Source of the DNA: Cyclobacterium lianum
GTDB lineage: Bacteria > Bacteroidota > Bacteroidia > Cytophagales > Cyclobacteriaceae
Assembly (NCBI RefSeq): GCF_900143075.1
Contig: NZ_FRCY01000001.1
Coordinates: forward strand, 310,001-374,000
DNA: 64,000 bases
Reading direction: 5' to 3'
Shown in pieces: positions 23,544 through 33,357 of this stretch. Both the position numbers and the translations under genes were made by a program. The notes under the pieces were generated by a model. The model searched no databases. It saw nothing but the letters and a program-made list of their open reading frames with translations, and was not told where the DNA came from. Positions within the stretch are counted from its first letter, which is position 1; the number at the start of each line of letters is the position of its first letter.

Positions 23544-26500
23544 ATGAAAAAATGTTACTATTCTGCCCTGAGCTGCTCAGGCATAGCTGTAATGGCTTTT
23601 CTGTTGTTATTGACCTTTTCTGGCTATGCCCAGCAGGCAGGTCAGATCACAGGAAAGGTCATAGCCGCAGAGGACAGCGAACCCCTCCCGGGGGTATCCA
23701 TCCTGGTAAAGGGTACCACGCGCGGCACCGTTACCAACATGGATGGGGATTTTGCCATTCAGGCCGCTTCCGGCGAAGTACTTACGGTCAGTTTTATTGG
23801 TTTTGAAACCAGGGAAGTGGCGGTGACCGGGGGCCAGACCAGCTACGAAATAACGATGGAAGCTTCCATGGGCGATCTCGGTGAGGTTGTGGTCGTAGGC
23901 TACGGCTCACAACGGAAAGCAGACATCACCTCTGCTGTCTCGGTGATCAACATGGAAAACATCGGCGAGGTACCGACCACCAACGTTTCCCGCTTGCTAC
24001 AGGGGCAGGCAGCGGGTGTGCAGGTAAGACAAAATTCCGGAAGACCCGGTCAGGAAATGGAAGTTACCATCCGCGGAATCGGCTCCCTGGGAGCAGGAAG
24101 CCAACCCCTGTATGTGGTGGATGGATTTCCGGTGGGGACCTCCCTGGGCCAGAACCTGAATCCGGCGGATATTGAAAGCATGACCGTGCTGAAAGATGCG
24201 GCCTCCACGGCCATCTACGGTGCCAGAGGATCCAATGGCGTAATCCTGATCACCACCAAATCCGCCAAGGAAGGTACTGTAAATCTGGACTTTGTGGTCA
24301 ATCATGGTATTCAGAACGTGCCGGACGGCCGCAGAACACGCATGATGAGTGGTCCCGAATTCGCACAGTTCAAACACGATAGCTTTGTAGATCGCATAAG
24401 GTATTTTGAGCAGCGCGAGCCGGCACTCGAAGAAATTCCCCTGGAATTCAGGTTTCCGGAGCAGACCACCATTTCTACAGACTGGTTTGAAGAGATCATG
24501 AACCAAAACGCCAGGTTCCAAAACTACAACGCTACCCTATCTGCTGGCAAGGGCGATATTCGCTCGCTGGTGTCGGTCGGCTATGTCAATCAGGAAGGCG
24601 CAGTGATAGAGACTGGCTTTGAACGGTTCAACGTGCGGGCCAATATTGATGGCAAGATCAACGATTTCATCAGTATGGGCTGGAACATTGCCGCCTCGCA
24701 CTCGAGAGAAGATTATGCCTCAACGGATGGCAGAGATGCGCTGATCGGCAGGGCACTTTGGGCAGATCCCCGGTATCCGGTCTATAATGAAGACGGCAGC
24801 TTCAATGATTTTATCGGAGGCACACATGGGGTATTCGGAACGGCCAATGTGGTACAGGAACTGATGGAAATGGAGCGGACCTTGAATGAAAACAACCTGC
24901 TGACCAACGGCTATCTGGAATTTTCCTTTCTCAAGGATTTCAAATTCAGAACTTCCGTGAATGCCATTTTGGAAAATACAGATCAGAAGGAGTTTCGGCC
25001 TTCCACACTTGCCGGCCCCGGGTTTAATCAAGCACCTCCCAGAGAAGCTACCCTGTATCAGCGACGAAATGAGATCCTGAACATTTCCGCAGACCAGCTT
25101 TTGTCCTACAATAAAATTTTGGGCAACCACAGAGTAGAGGGCCTTTTGGGATTTTCGGCCCAGGAAGAAACCTATAAATACCTGCAGGGTAATGGTAACG
25201 AGTTTGCCAACGACCAGGTCAGGTACCTGAGTGCAGCGATCCGCCAGGTGTCTACCTCGGGTGAGGCCGACTGGAGTTTGCTGGCCTATTTTGCCAGAGC
25301 CAATTATTCCTTCAATGATAAATATCTTTTTTCTGCTTCCTACAGAAGAGAGGGGAGTTCCAGGTTTGGTGCCAATAATAAATGGGGTAATTTCCCTGCA
25401 TTTTCTGCCGGATGGCGCATATCAGAAGAATCCTTTATGCCGCAAACCAACTGGATAACGGACCTGAAGTTAAGGGCAAGTTATGGCATCACCGGTAACA
25501 ATGCTATCGGAAATTATTCCAGCTTGTCCAATATGCGTATCTCCAATTACGTGTTGGGCGGGACTATTGCCAACGGGCAGGTATTGTCTAATTTTGCCAA
25601 CGCCAATCTGGGCTGGGAACAGTCCCAGCAGACAGATATAGGACTGGATCTGGCCATGTTTGACAACCGGCTGATCTTTACTGCGGAATACTATAATAGA
25701 TTGACCGACAACATGCTGCTGTCGGTTGAGATGCCAGTGATTTCTGGATTTACACAGTCATTGGACAATGTGGGCCAGGTACAAAACCGGGGACTGGAAT
25801 TGGCTCTGGACTACCGGACAAGGGTCAACCAACTCAATCTGAGAAGTAACCTGAACCTGACGATCAATAGAAACAAGGTGCTTGAAATCAGGGGCGAAAA
25901 CGATGAAATCTGGTCGGGAGGTTTCTACAGTACCTACAATGTGTCACAAGTAGGTCGTCCTCTGGCTATGCTGCATGGATTCCGCATGATGGGTATATTT
26001 GATACAGAAGATGAGATTGAAGCCTGGCCTACCCAAGACGGTGCCATTCCGGGTACCTACAAATATTTTGATGCCAATGGAGATGGAGAGATCTCTTACG
26101 ACCAACAGGACATGATCGAAATCGGTAATCCCCATCCCGCCTATGTGCTGGGCTTTACCCTGGGAGGAGATTACAGAAATTTTGACTTCAATTTCATGTT
26201 TACCGGAGCCTTTGACTACGATGTTTTCCGAAACATTGAAGCCACCACCATGAACATGGACGGGGTATTCAACATCCTGCAGTCAGGGATCAATCGCTGG
26301 CGTTCGGCAGAAAATCCCGGTGACGGACGAGGTGCTACCACCAACACCTGGAAGTGGCAGCGCGAATCCAACTCAAGGTATGTATATGACGCAAGCCATG
26401 TATGGCTGAGAAACATTACCCTGGGCTACAAAATCCCCCAGAATGAGGTGATCCCGAATGCCAGGGTGTTTTTCAGCGCAGAGAATCCTTTCCTTTTCAC

Positions 26501-26618
26501 TTCATTTCCCGGCACCAATCCGGAGATCAACAGAAGAGGAGGAATCAATATTGGGGTGGATGACGAAGCGTATCCCATGCCCAGAACCTTTACCCTGGGA
26601 GCAACCATCAGATTCTAA
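23544..26618 (+). CDS. SusC/RagA-family TonB-linked outer-membrane transporter
   Basis: 1024 residues. Signal peptide ending in GYAQQA, then a carboxypeptidase-like beta-sandwich (GQITGKVIAAEDSEPLPGVSI core PLPGVSILVKGTTRGT, residues about 30-110), the TonB-box region with GEVVVVGYGSQ, a plug domain (SVINMENIGEV to VDGFPVGTSL, ILKDAASTAIYGARGSNGVI core AIYGARGSNGVILI) and a 22-strand barrel to the C-terminal aromatic (ATIRF). It imports oligosaccharides or other large nutrients with its SusD partner, 18 bases downstream. The locus content suggests a glycoside substrate. Confidence 0.95.
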   Translation: MKKCYYSALSCSGIAVMAFLLLLTFSGYAQQAGQITGKVIAAEDSEPLPGVSILVKGTTRGTVTNMDGDFAIQAASGEVLTVSFIGFETREVAVTGGQTSYEITMEASMGDLGEVVVVGYGSQRKADITSAVSVINMENIGEVPTTNVSRLLQGQAAGVQVRQNSGRPGQEMEVTIRGIGSLGAGSQPLYVVDGFPVGTSLGQNLNPADIESMTVLKDAASTAIYGARGSNGVILITTKSAKEGTVNLDFVVNHGIQNVPDGRRTRMMSGPEFAQFKHDSFVDRIRYFEQREPALEEIPLEFRFPEQTTISTDWFEEIMNQNARFQNYNATLSAGKGDIRSLVSVGYVNQEGAVIETGFERFNVRANIDGKINDFISMGWNIAASHSREDYASTDGRDALIGRALWADPRYPVYNEDGSFNDFIGGTHGVFGTANVVQELMEMERTLNENNLLTNGYLEFSFLKDFKFRTSVNAILENTDQKEFRPSTLAGPGFNQAPPREATLYQRRNEILNISADQLLSYNKILGNHRVEGLLGFSAQEETYKYLQGNGNEFANDQVRYLSAAIRQVSTSGEADWSLLAYFARANYSFNDKYLFSASYRREGSSRFGANNKWGNFPAFSAGWRISEESFMPQTNWITDLKLRASYGITGNNAIGNYSSLSNMRISNYVLGGTIANGQVLSNFANANLGWEQSQQTDIGLDLAMFDNRLIFTAEYYNRLTDNMLLSVEMPVISGFTQSLDNVGQVQNRGLELALDYRTRVNQLNLRSNLNLTINRNKVLEIRGENDEIWSGGFYSTYNVSQVGRPLAMLHGFRMMGIFDTEDEIEAWPTQDGAIPGTYKYFDANGDGEISYDQQDMIEIGNPHPAYVLGFTLGGDYRNFDFNFMFTGAFDYDVFRNIEATTMNMDGVFNILQSGINRWRSAENPGDGRGATTNTWKWQRESNSRYVYDASHVWLRNITLGYKIPQNEVIPNARVFFSAENPFLFTSFPGTNPEINRRGGINIGVDDEAYPMPRTFTLGATIRF

Positions 26619-26636
26619 CAGTAAACTACCGAAGAG

Positions 26637-28142
26637 ATGAAAAAATACACAGATATAAAATCCCTTTGTCTGGGAGCTTTGCTGGCATTTACCGCTTGCG
26701 ACGAAGAGTTTCTGAACAAAACAGATCCTACCGTGCTGGTTGCCGACAACTTTTACCAGACCGAAAGTCAACTCATTCAGGCCGTCAATGGAGTTTATGG
26801 GCAATTGAGACCTTTGCACTTGAACCAATGGCAATACACGGAATTTATTTCAGACAATACCACCCTGCATTTCAATCCGGGAAACCGGGGACAGGGGCCT
26901 GCCCTGGAGGCATTGGAATTCTGGCAGTACAATCCGGCTACACCCAATATTACAAACCTTTACAACAGTACCTACGGAATACTGGTAAACGTGAATACCA
27001 CTTTGCAAAAGCTTCCGGATGCCAATGCAAGCGATGCCATAAAAACCCGCTCAGAGGGGGAGATGAAATTTATCAGGGCATACCTGTATTTTCACCTGGT
27101 GCAGCACTTTGGCGACGTGATTGTGATCACCGAACCTGTAAGCTCCCCTGCAGAAGCTTTCGAATATGAGCGACAGCCTGTTGAGACAGTTTACCAGCAA
27201 ATAATTTCAGACCTGGATGCCGCGGTAGATGCGTTGCCTGTGAGCTATGACGATGAGGTAGGGCGGGTGACCAAAGGTGCAGCACTGAGCCTGCTGGGAA
27301 AAGTGCACCTCACACGCAAACAATACCCAGAGGCCATACAGGCGCTAAACCAGGTGACCACCCTGGGTTATGACTTGTTGTCCGACTATGCTGCCATTTT
27401 TGACCCCCAAAACAAAAACCATCAGGAATCCATCTGGGATATCCAGTATCAGGGAGAGAATCAGTTTGGCGTAAACAGTAATTTTATCTACACCTTCGCT
27501 CCACGGGAGTCTTTCGGAGCAGTGATCGATTTTCCAGGACAGGAAGGTGGCGGATGGAATACACCCAGCAATGATATCATTGCGGCCTATGAAGAAGGAG
27601 ACCTGAGGAAGGACGTTTCTTTAAAAGAAGGCTTCACCGACCTGGATGGTGAGTACGTGCCGGTACCGTTCATCAATAAGTACAATCATCCCCACTCCAT
27701 CCGCGGGGTCACCAATGACAACTGGCCGGTAATCCGCTATGCAGATGTATTGCTAATGCTTGCAGAGGCCATCAATGAGACAGATGGACCCACCGGAGCC
27801 GCATATGGTTATCTGAACGATGTAAGGGAAAGGGCAGGTCTGGAACCCCTGAGTGGTTTGGGACAGGATGCATTCCGTCAGGCTGTAATGCAGGAAAGAA
27901 GGATTGAACTGGCCTTTGAAAATCACCGTTGGTTTGACCTGAAGAGAACCATGGGTACTCAGGAGCTGGTTACTTTCCTGAATGACTATGGATTGAGAGA
28001 GCGGGCAGATCCGACCACATCAAGAGAAGGCATCCCCTTTTCCAATGGAGATTTTATTTTTGAGGCCCATGAAATCTTGTTTCCGATCCCTCAGGACCAA
28101 ATCAGGATCAATTCGGATTTGACCCAAAATCCAGGTTATTGA
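26637..28142 (+). CDS. SusD/RagB-family nutrient-binding lipoprotein
   Basis: 501 residues. The lipobox is FTAC at about residue 21, followed by the typical acidic export-to-surface signal (DEEFLN). SusD-like features: NFYQTESQLIQAVNGVYG at the N-terminus, the TPR helices (MKFIRAYLYFHLVQHFGDV), and the C-terminal RYADVLLMLAEAINE, ERRIELAFENHRWFDLKR and FPIPQDQIRINSDLTQNPGY segments, the last split in the family as IPQDQIR and NPGY. It caps the SusC channel on the cell surface and captures the ligand. Paired with the preceding SusC gene. Confidence 0.95.
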   Translation: MKKYTDIKSLCLGALLAFTACDEEFLNKTDPTVLVADNFYQTESQLIQAVNGVYGQLRPLHLNQWQYTEFISDNTTLHFNPGNRGQGPALEALEFWQYNPATPNITNLYNSTYGILVNVNTTLQKLPDANASDAIKTRSEGEMKFIRAYLYFHLVQHFGDVIVITEPVSSPAEAFEYERQPVETVYQQIISDLDAAVDALPVSYDDEVGRVTKGAALSLLGKVHLTRKQYPEAIQALNQVTTLGYDLLSDYAAIFDPQNKNHQESIWDIQYQGENQFGVNSNFIYTFAPRESFGAVIDFPGQEGGGWNTPSNDIIAAYEEGDLRKDVSLKEGFTDLDGEYVPVPFINKYNHPHSIRGVTNDNWPVIRYADVLLMLAEAINETDGPTGAAYGYLNDVRERAGLEPLSGLGQDAFRQAVMQERRIELAFENHRWFDLKRTMGTQELVTFLNDYGLRERADPTTSREGIPFSNGDFIFEAHEILFPIPQDQIRINSDLTQNPGY

Positions 28143-28165
28143 GGTCCGGATATTACATGATTTTT

Positions 28166-28206
28166 ATCACCGGAAAGCAAAGCCATCAGCTCAGTTTTCC
28201 GGTGAT
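28166..28206 (+). terminator. Hairpin after the first SusCD pair
   Basis: Perfect 11-bp stem (ATCACCGGAAA with TTTCCGGTGAT) with a 19-base loop, 25 bases after the SusD stop. The T-run is weak, so it may stabilise or process the transcript as much as end it. Confidence 0.6.
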
Positions 28207-28502
28207 TTGTCTTTCCGATAATTTTCCTCTTATCAAAAGTAAATTTTTATCAAGCTCAATACATTCTAATTATATATTCCTACTGCCCCTAATATAGATA
28301 ACATTAGGAATAATATACTGTTTTGTCCTTTTTCGCTCAGATAAAATACAGCAATGAATATTTTTTCAGAATCTATATTGGCAAAATCTATTCAGCACAG
28401 TACAGGATGGCTGTAAAAAATATATGTGTTTAATTCCGGAAATTTTCACAGGCATGCCTGTGAGGATGTTAGGATAAATCCATGTAAATTAACCTAAAAA
28501 TT
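28207..28502 (+). promoter_or_regulatory. Upstream region of the second SusC gene with an 18-base palindrome
   Basis: AT-rich spacer without coding potential. A perfect 18-base palindrome, TCACAGGCATGCCTGTGA, occupies 28446-28463, ending 39 bases before the SusC ATG. Its length and symmetry suit a dimeric regulator's operator; as RNA it would form a nine-bp hairpin in the leader. No exact TAnnTTTG box was found. Confidence 0.5.
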
Positions 28503-31500
28503 ATGAAAAAAGATTGTTACCCAATTTTGGATAGCAGGCGCCTGATTGCCTTCATGGCGGCCATGCTATTGACTTTCGTTTCCTATGCACAGGACACCGT
28601 TTCGGGTGTGGTGCGTTCTGAAGGAGACAATGAGACCCTTCCGGGAGTTTCTGTCCTCGTAAAGGGTACCACCAGGGGAACCGTCACCGATCTGGACGGC
28701 AGGTTTCAGGTGCAGGCAGCCCCGGGCGAGGTATTGTCTGTGAGCTATATCGGCTACAGCACCCAGGAAGTAACTGTCCAGGGAGGGCAGACGGAGTATG
28801 AGATCGTATTGGCGTCCTCTATGAGCGACCTGACCGAAGTAGTGGTCGTGGGGTATGGTAGCCAATTGAAAAAGGAAATTACCGGGGCTGTACAAACGAT
28901 TCAGGGCGATGACCTGATGGACATCCCTGCTCCGCAGATGGCCCAGAAACTGCAAGGGCAACTAGCTGGTGTACAAATCAACCAGACCACAGGTAAACCA
29001 GGTCAGGGCATGAATGTCCGGATCAGGGGACAATTGTCCGTCTCTGCAGGAAGTGAGCCGCTTTATGTGGTGGATGGTTTCCCGATTACCGGAGACATTG
29101 CTACCTTGAATCCGGATGAGATCCAGGATATTACCATTCTCAAGGATGCTGCATCTACCTCCTTATACGGATCCCGGGCTGCAAATGGTGTGGTTTTGAT
29201 TACAACCAAAAGAGGAAAAGCCGGTCAATCTTCAGTATCCCTAAACGTTTACACAGGATTGCAAAACGTCCCCCATTATAACCGACTGGAAATGATGGAT
29301 GCAGTTGAGTTTGCGCAATTTAAAAAGGAGTATTTTGAAGACGCAGGACGTCCGGTTCCGGAAATGTTTCAGAATCCTTCCTCGTACGAGGGTCAAACCC
29401 AGGATTGGTACGATGCCTTATTGCAAACGGCTCCTATCACCAACTATAACCTGACGATTAACTCCAATACTGAGAAAATGCGCACCTCAGTGGTCGGAGG
29501 TTATTTTGATCAGGAAGGTGTGGTATTAAATACTGACTACGAGCGGTTTTCATTGCGGTTGAACACTGATTACACCGCTAATGATAAATTGACTTTGGGT
29601 TTTAACCTCGCTCCCACTTACGTCAGAGACAATACTCCAAGAACAGACGGGTCGAGAGGAACGGGTATATTATTCAATGCACTACATACCTGGCCAAATA
29701 TGCCCATTTACGATGAAAATGGGGAGCTGACGTATTTCAATCGCTTTCCGAGTGAAACAGGAAATATTTTCGCCTATCCCAATTATGTGCGTTCTGCCCT
29801 TGAAATCACCAATGAGACCAAGCAAACCAATTTGCTGTCTAATGCCTATGTGTCATACCAGCCCATAGAGGGTCTCGAAATCAAGTCCACCATAAACGCC
29901 GAAATCAGAAACAGCAAGTATTTCTATTTCAACCCTTCCACTGCCACACCTGGCATGAATGTGGCCATTCCCACGGTGGCGTCTTCTGTCCGTGATAATC
30001 GGGAAATATTCAGTTGGTTGAATGAAAATACGGTAACCTATACTAAATCCATCAACGATCACAATTTCCAGTTGCTGGGAGGTTTTACCAATCAGAAATT
30101 TCGATTGGACCGTACCCAGGTGGCCGCCAATACCTATGCGGATGACCGCCTACCTACCGTACAGGGAGCCATCAATATCAATAGAGGCAGCACCATATCG
30201 GATGTACAGGAATGGGCCTTGACTTCTTTCCTGAGTAGGCTGACTTACAATTATCAGGGTAAATACCTGCTGACTGCGGCCATCAGGGCAGACGGATCCT
30301 CCCGATTTGGCTCTGAAAACCGCTGGGGTGTCTTCCCTTCTGTATCTGCAGGATGGGTGATGTCTGACGAAGGGTTTTTGAATACCAGCGACAAGGTTTC
30401 CTTCATGAAACTAAGGGGTAGCTATGGCGTAACCGGAAACAACAATATTGGTAACTATACCCAATATGCCCTGGTAAACAATACGGTAAACCATGTTTTC
30501 GATAACACGGTAGTACCTGGGGCGGCCGTTACCTCACTACAAAACCCATTCCTGGGATGGGAAACTACCCACCAATTCGATATCGGCCTGGATCTGGGAT
30601 TACTTGACGACCGCATTCAGTTTGTCTACGATTTCTATACTAAAAACACCACCAACCTGCTTTACAACGTGCAGATTCCGCAGGAAGCCGGATTTGGCAG
30701 CTTCACCGATAATATTGGTGAGATCAAATTCTGGGGCCATGAGTTTGCCATCACTTCCAGAAATACCCAGGGGAAACTGGTATGGACCACCAATGCCAAT
30801 ATTTCCTTTAACAGAAACAAGGTATTGGATCTCGCCGAAGGTATCGACAGGGTGTATGGTACTTTCCACATAACCCAGGTAGGGCAGCCATTTGGCCAGT
30901 TTTACGGTTTGAGGAAGCTGGGCAACTACATGAATGAGGAAGATCTGAACAGCTCTCCACAGGTACCCGGCCGCTCTACGGTTGGTTCGATCAAACTGGA
31001 AGATGTAAATGGAGATGGCATCATTACCATTGGCGGGGATAACGATGACAGAACCATAATCGGCAACCCTTTCCCTGATTTTACCTACGGAATCACCAAT
31101 AATTTCCGTTATGGAAAGTGGGATTTGAATATCATCGGATCCGGTTCCTATGGCAATCAGTTGTACATGAGACACCTTTACAGTACAGCTAACCTGGATG
31201 GGGTGTTCAATATGGTACAGAAAGCTACCGATCGTTTCCGTTCTCCTGAAAATCCCGGTGAAGGCATTTTCGGGACCACCGTGGGTGGAGGTAATGTGAC
31301 CGGTATCGAAAGAGACTGGGCAAACAGCAACTTTGTATGGGATGCTTCCTTCTTTAGCATCAAAAACATTACTTTGGGGTACAATATAGGAGCCATTAAA
31401 AATGTAATCAAAGCTGCCAGGGTCTACGCGTCTGTTCAAAACGTGTATATTTTCACTCCTTATTGGGGTGGTCCCAATCCGGAAGTAAGTCAGCAAGATA

Positions 31501-31598
31501 ATGGAAGTGGCGATGGCGGTAACCTGAGTCCTGGTATAGACCTTACCGGTTATCCCGTGCCAAGAACTTTTACAGTAGGTGCCAACATTACCTTCTAA
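28503..31598 (+). CDS. SusC/RagA-family TonB-linked outer-membrane transporter
   Basis: 1031 residues. Same architecture as the SusC gene upstream: signal peptide ending in SYAQ, carboxypeptidase-like domain with LPGVSVLVKGTTRGTV, EVVVVGYGSQ linker, plug domain with YVVDGFPITG and SLYGSRAANGVVLI, then a beta-barrel ending in GANITF. The N-terminal 110 residues are very like the first SusC, while the barrel has diverged, fitting duplication with a change of ligand. Its SusD partner starts 30 bases downstream. A second pair within one locus usually means uptake of two related glycans or two fragment sizes. Confidence 0.95.
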   Translation: MKKDCYPILDSRRLIAFMAAMLLTFVSYAQDTVSGVVRSEGDNETLPGVSVLVKGTTRGTVTDLDGRFQVQAAPGEVLSVSYIGYSTQEVTVQGGQTEYEIVLASSMSDLTEVVVVGYGSQLKKEITGAVQTIQGDDLMDIPAPQMAQKLQGQLAGVQINQTTGKPGQGMNVRIRGQLSVSAGSEPLYVVDGFPITGDIATLNPDEIQDITILKDAASTSLYGSRAANGVVLITTKRGKAGQSSVSLNVYTGLQNVPHYNRLEMMDAVEFAQFKKEYFEDAGRPVPEMFQNPSSYEGQTQDWYDALLQTAPITNYNLTINSNTEKMRTSVVGGYFDQEGVVLNTDYERFSLRLNTDYTANDKLTLGFNLAPTYVRDNTPRTDGSRGTGILFNALHTWPNMPIYDENGELTYFNRFPSETGNIFAYPNYVRSALEITNETKQTNLLSNAYVSYQPIEGLEIKSTINAEIRNSKYFYFNPSTATPGMNVAIPTVASSVRDNREIFSWLNENTVTYTKSINDHNFQLLGGFTNQKFRLDRTQVAANTYADDRLPTVQGAININRGSTISDVQEWALTSFLSRLTYNYQGKYLLTAAIRADGSSRFGSENRWGVFPSVSAGWVMSDEGFLNTSDKVSFMKLRGSYGVTGNNNIGNYTQYALVNNTVNHVFDNTVVPGAAVTSLQNPFLGWETTHQFDIGLDLGLLDDRIQFVYDFYTKNTTNLLYNVQIPQEAGFGSFTDNIGEIKFWGHEFAITSRNTQGKLVWTTNANISFNRNKVLDLAEGIDRVYGTFHITQVGQPFGQFYGLRKLGNYMNEEDLNSSPQVPGRSTVGSIKLEDVNGDGIITIGGDNDDRTIIGNPFPDFTYGITNNFRYGKWDLNIIGSGSYGNQLYMRHLYSTANLDGVFNMVQKATDRFRSPENPGEGIFGTTVGGGNVTGIERDWANSNFVWDASFFSIKNITLGYNIGAIKNVIKAARVYASVQNVYIFTPYWGGPNPEVSQQDNGSGDGGNLSPGIDLTGYPVPRTFTVGANITF

Positions 31599-31628
31599 AG
31601 AAGCTATTCATCTAAAATTGACTAAGAA

Positions 31629-33134
31629 ATGAAAAAAATACATATTATAATAGCAGTTTTGGGGATCATGCTGTCAAGCTGTGAAGATTTCCTGACCATT
31701 GCTCCGGAGACGGCCCTGAGTTCGGCCACCTTCTATCAAACGGAGTCGGATTTTGAACAGGCTGTCAATGCAGCCTATGCACCTTTGCGTACCATTGCCA
31801 ACGACCGTTCCTGGTTGCTTTGCGAAATGCGCTCCGACAACACCATCTATGCGCGGAATATCAACTTTGGTGCTACCGAGCAGCAGGAAGACCTTTCTGA
31901 TCATGCCCTGCCTGAAGCACAGGGAATCACTTCCAATACGCATGTATTGAACCAGTATCGTCAGGATTACCTGATCATCGCCAGAACCAATCAGATTTTG
32001 GACCTGATCGATGACGTGAACTTTGATCAGGCTACCAAGGACAACCTGAAAGGTCAGGCGCTTTTCCTGCGCGGGTATGCCTACTATGAACTGGCCCGAT
32101 ACTTCGGTAGTGTTCCCCTTCACCTTACACCGGTTACTACCCGGGAAGAAGCTGCCCTGCCTTTGACGCCAGAGGCTGAAATCTATACCCAGCTTATCAG
32201 CGATATTCAGTCTGCGATCAATCTTTTACCTGTTCGCTCCCAGCAGGGAGTAGGCAGGGCCTCCAAAGGCGCTGCCCAGATGTTGCTGGCAGATGTGTTT
32301 ATCACGCAAAAGCGCTGGGCAGAAGCCGAAACCTTGCTGAAGGCCATTGAAAACAGTGGCGAATATGAGTTGATCGAAAATTACGCCGATGTGTTTTCAG
32401 AAAGCGTTGCCAATAAAAACAATGCCGAATCCCTTTTTGAAGTGCAGTATCTGGAAGGTCCTGAGGGATTGAACAGCAGCTTTCTGTACAGTTTCATGCC
32501 CAGACCCATATCGCCTGATGAATTGCAACCCATTACAGGGACTTCCAATCCCCAGCCTTTGGATGGCGAAGGAAATAACATTCCTACACCTGACATCATT
32601 GCGGCTTACGAAGAGGGCGATTTGAGAGAGGATGCTTCCATAGCTTATGTAGAAATTTCAGGGAGCGACAGGGATGATAAGGTTTATCCTTACATTAAGA
32701 AATATGCCAAGCACCATGACCTGCATGGAAATCATGGAATCAACTGGCCAATTTACCGCTATGCAGAAGTATTACTTTTCCTGGCGGAAGCATTGAATGA
32801 GCAGGGCAAAACCGCAGAGGCTGCAGGCTACCTGAATATGGTAAGGAATCGTGCGGGGCTTGGAAATACCAGTGCATCCGGTCAGGCAGACATGAGGGAA
32901 GCCATTTTCAAGGAGAGAAGGGTAGAGCTGGCTTTTGAAAACAAAAGGTGGTTTGACATCACCCGTGCCGACAGGGTACAGGAAATTATTGGTGATTTTG
33001 GTCAAAGGGCTTTGGCCAACCCACAGGACTATTACTATCCTGAAGGTGCCACCTTCCGTTCCAATGCCTTTACCAATATTACCAAATACTATGCGCTGCC
33101 TGCTGCCGAAGCAGAGATTACCCCTCATTTCTGA
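31629..33134 (+). CDS. SusD/RagB-family nutrient-binding lipoprotein
   Basis: 501 residues. Lipobox LSSC at about residue 18, then EDFLTI. SusD motifs: ATFYQTESDFEQAVNAAYAPL, split core FEQAVNAAYAPL, QALFLRGYAYYELARYFGSV in the TPR region, WPIYRYAEVLLFLAEALNE, and ERRVELAFENKRWFDITR. The usual NPGY-type C-terminus is replaced by a shorter ending. It works with the preceding SusC on the cell surface. Confidence 0.94.
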   Translation: MKKIHIIIAVLGIMLSSCEDFLTIAPETALSSATFYQTESDFEQAVNAAYAPLRTIANDRSWLLCEMRSDNTIYARNINFGATEQQEDLSDHALPEAQGITSNTHVLNQYRQDYLIIARTNQILDLIDDVNFDQATKDNLKGQALFLRGYAYYELARYFGSVPLHLTPVTTREEAALPLTPEAEIYTQLISDIQSAINLLPVRSQQGVGRASKGAAQMLLADVFITQKRWAEAETLLKAIENSGEYELIENYADVFSESVANKNNAESLFEVQYLEGPEGLNSSFLYSFMPRPISPDELQPITGTSNPQPLDGEGNNIPTPDIIAAYEEGDLREDASIAYVEISGSDRDDKVYPYIKKYAKHHDLHGNHGINWPIYRYAEVLLFLAEALNEQGKTAEAAGYLNMVRNRAGLGNTSASGQADMREAIFKERRVELAFENKRWFDITRADRVQEIIGDFGQRALANPQDYYYPEGATFRSNAFTNITKYYALPAAEAEITPHF

Positions 33135-33180
33135 TACGTTGAAAAATATGAAATCAGCGGTGTAACCCAGCCAAAAAGAC

Positions 33181-33214
33181 ACAGCGGAGAGCATCATGGC
33201 TTTCCGCTGTTTTT
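33181..33214 (+). terminator. Terminator of the second SusCD pair
   Basis: Stem ACAGCGGA/TCCGCTGT extended by AGC/GCT, followed by five T. It sits between the second SusD stop and the next gene, so the downstream enzyme genes likely have another promoter or rely on read-through. Confidence 0.75.
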
Positions 33215-33357
33215 GGTTAATTATTACCAAAGGTGTAATTTTCCTATTACTGGCTTTAATAAGCGGGCCAATTGGTTTAATTTTAAGCAGGTTTCTTTAC
33301 GATCATTTGAATAAAGAATTGCCAATTAATAACAATCATATGTATAACAGAAATTCA

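Noticed and set aside
33196-33357. N-terminal extension of the propeller-cytochrome protein
   Set aside because: The ATG at 33196 lies inside the SusD terminator hairpin, and the added residues would precede an internal lipoprotein signal peptide.
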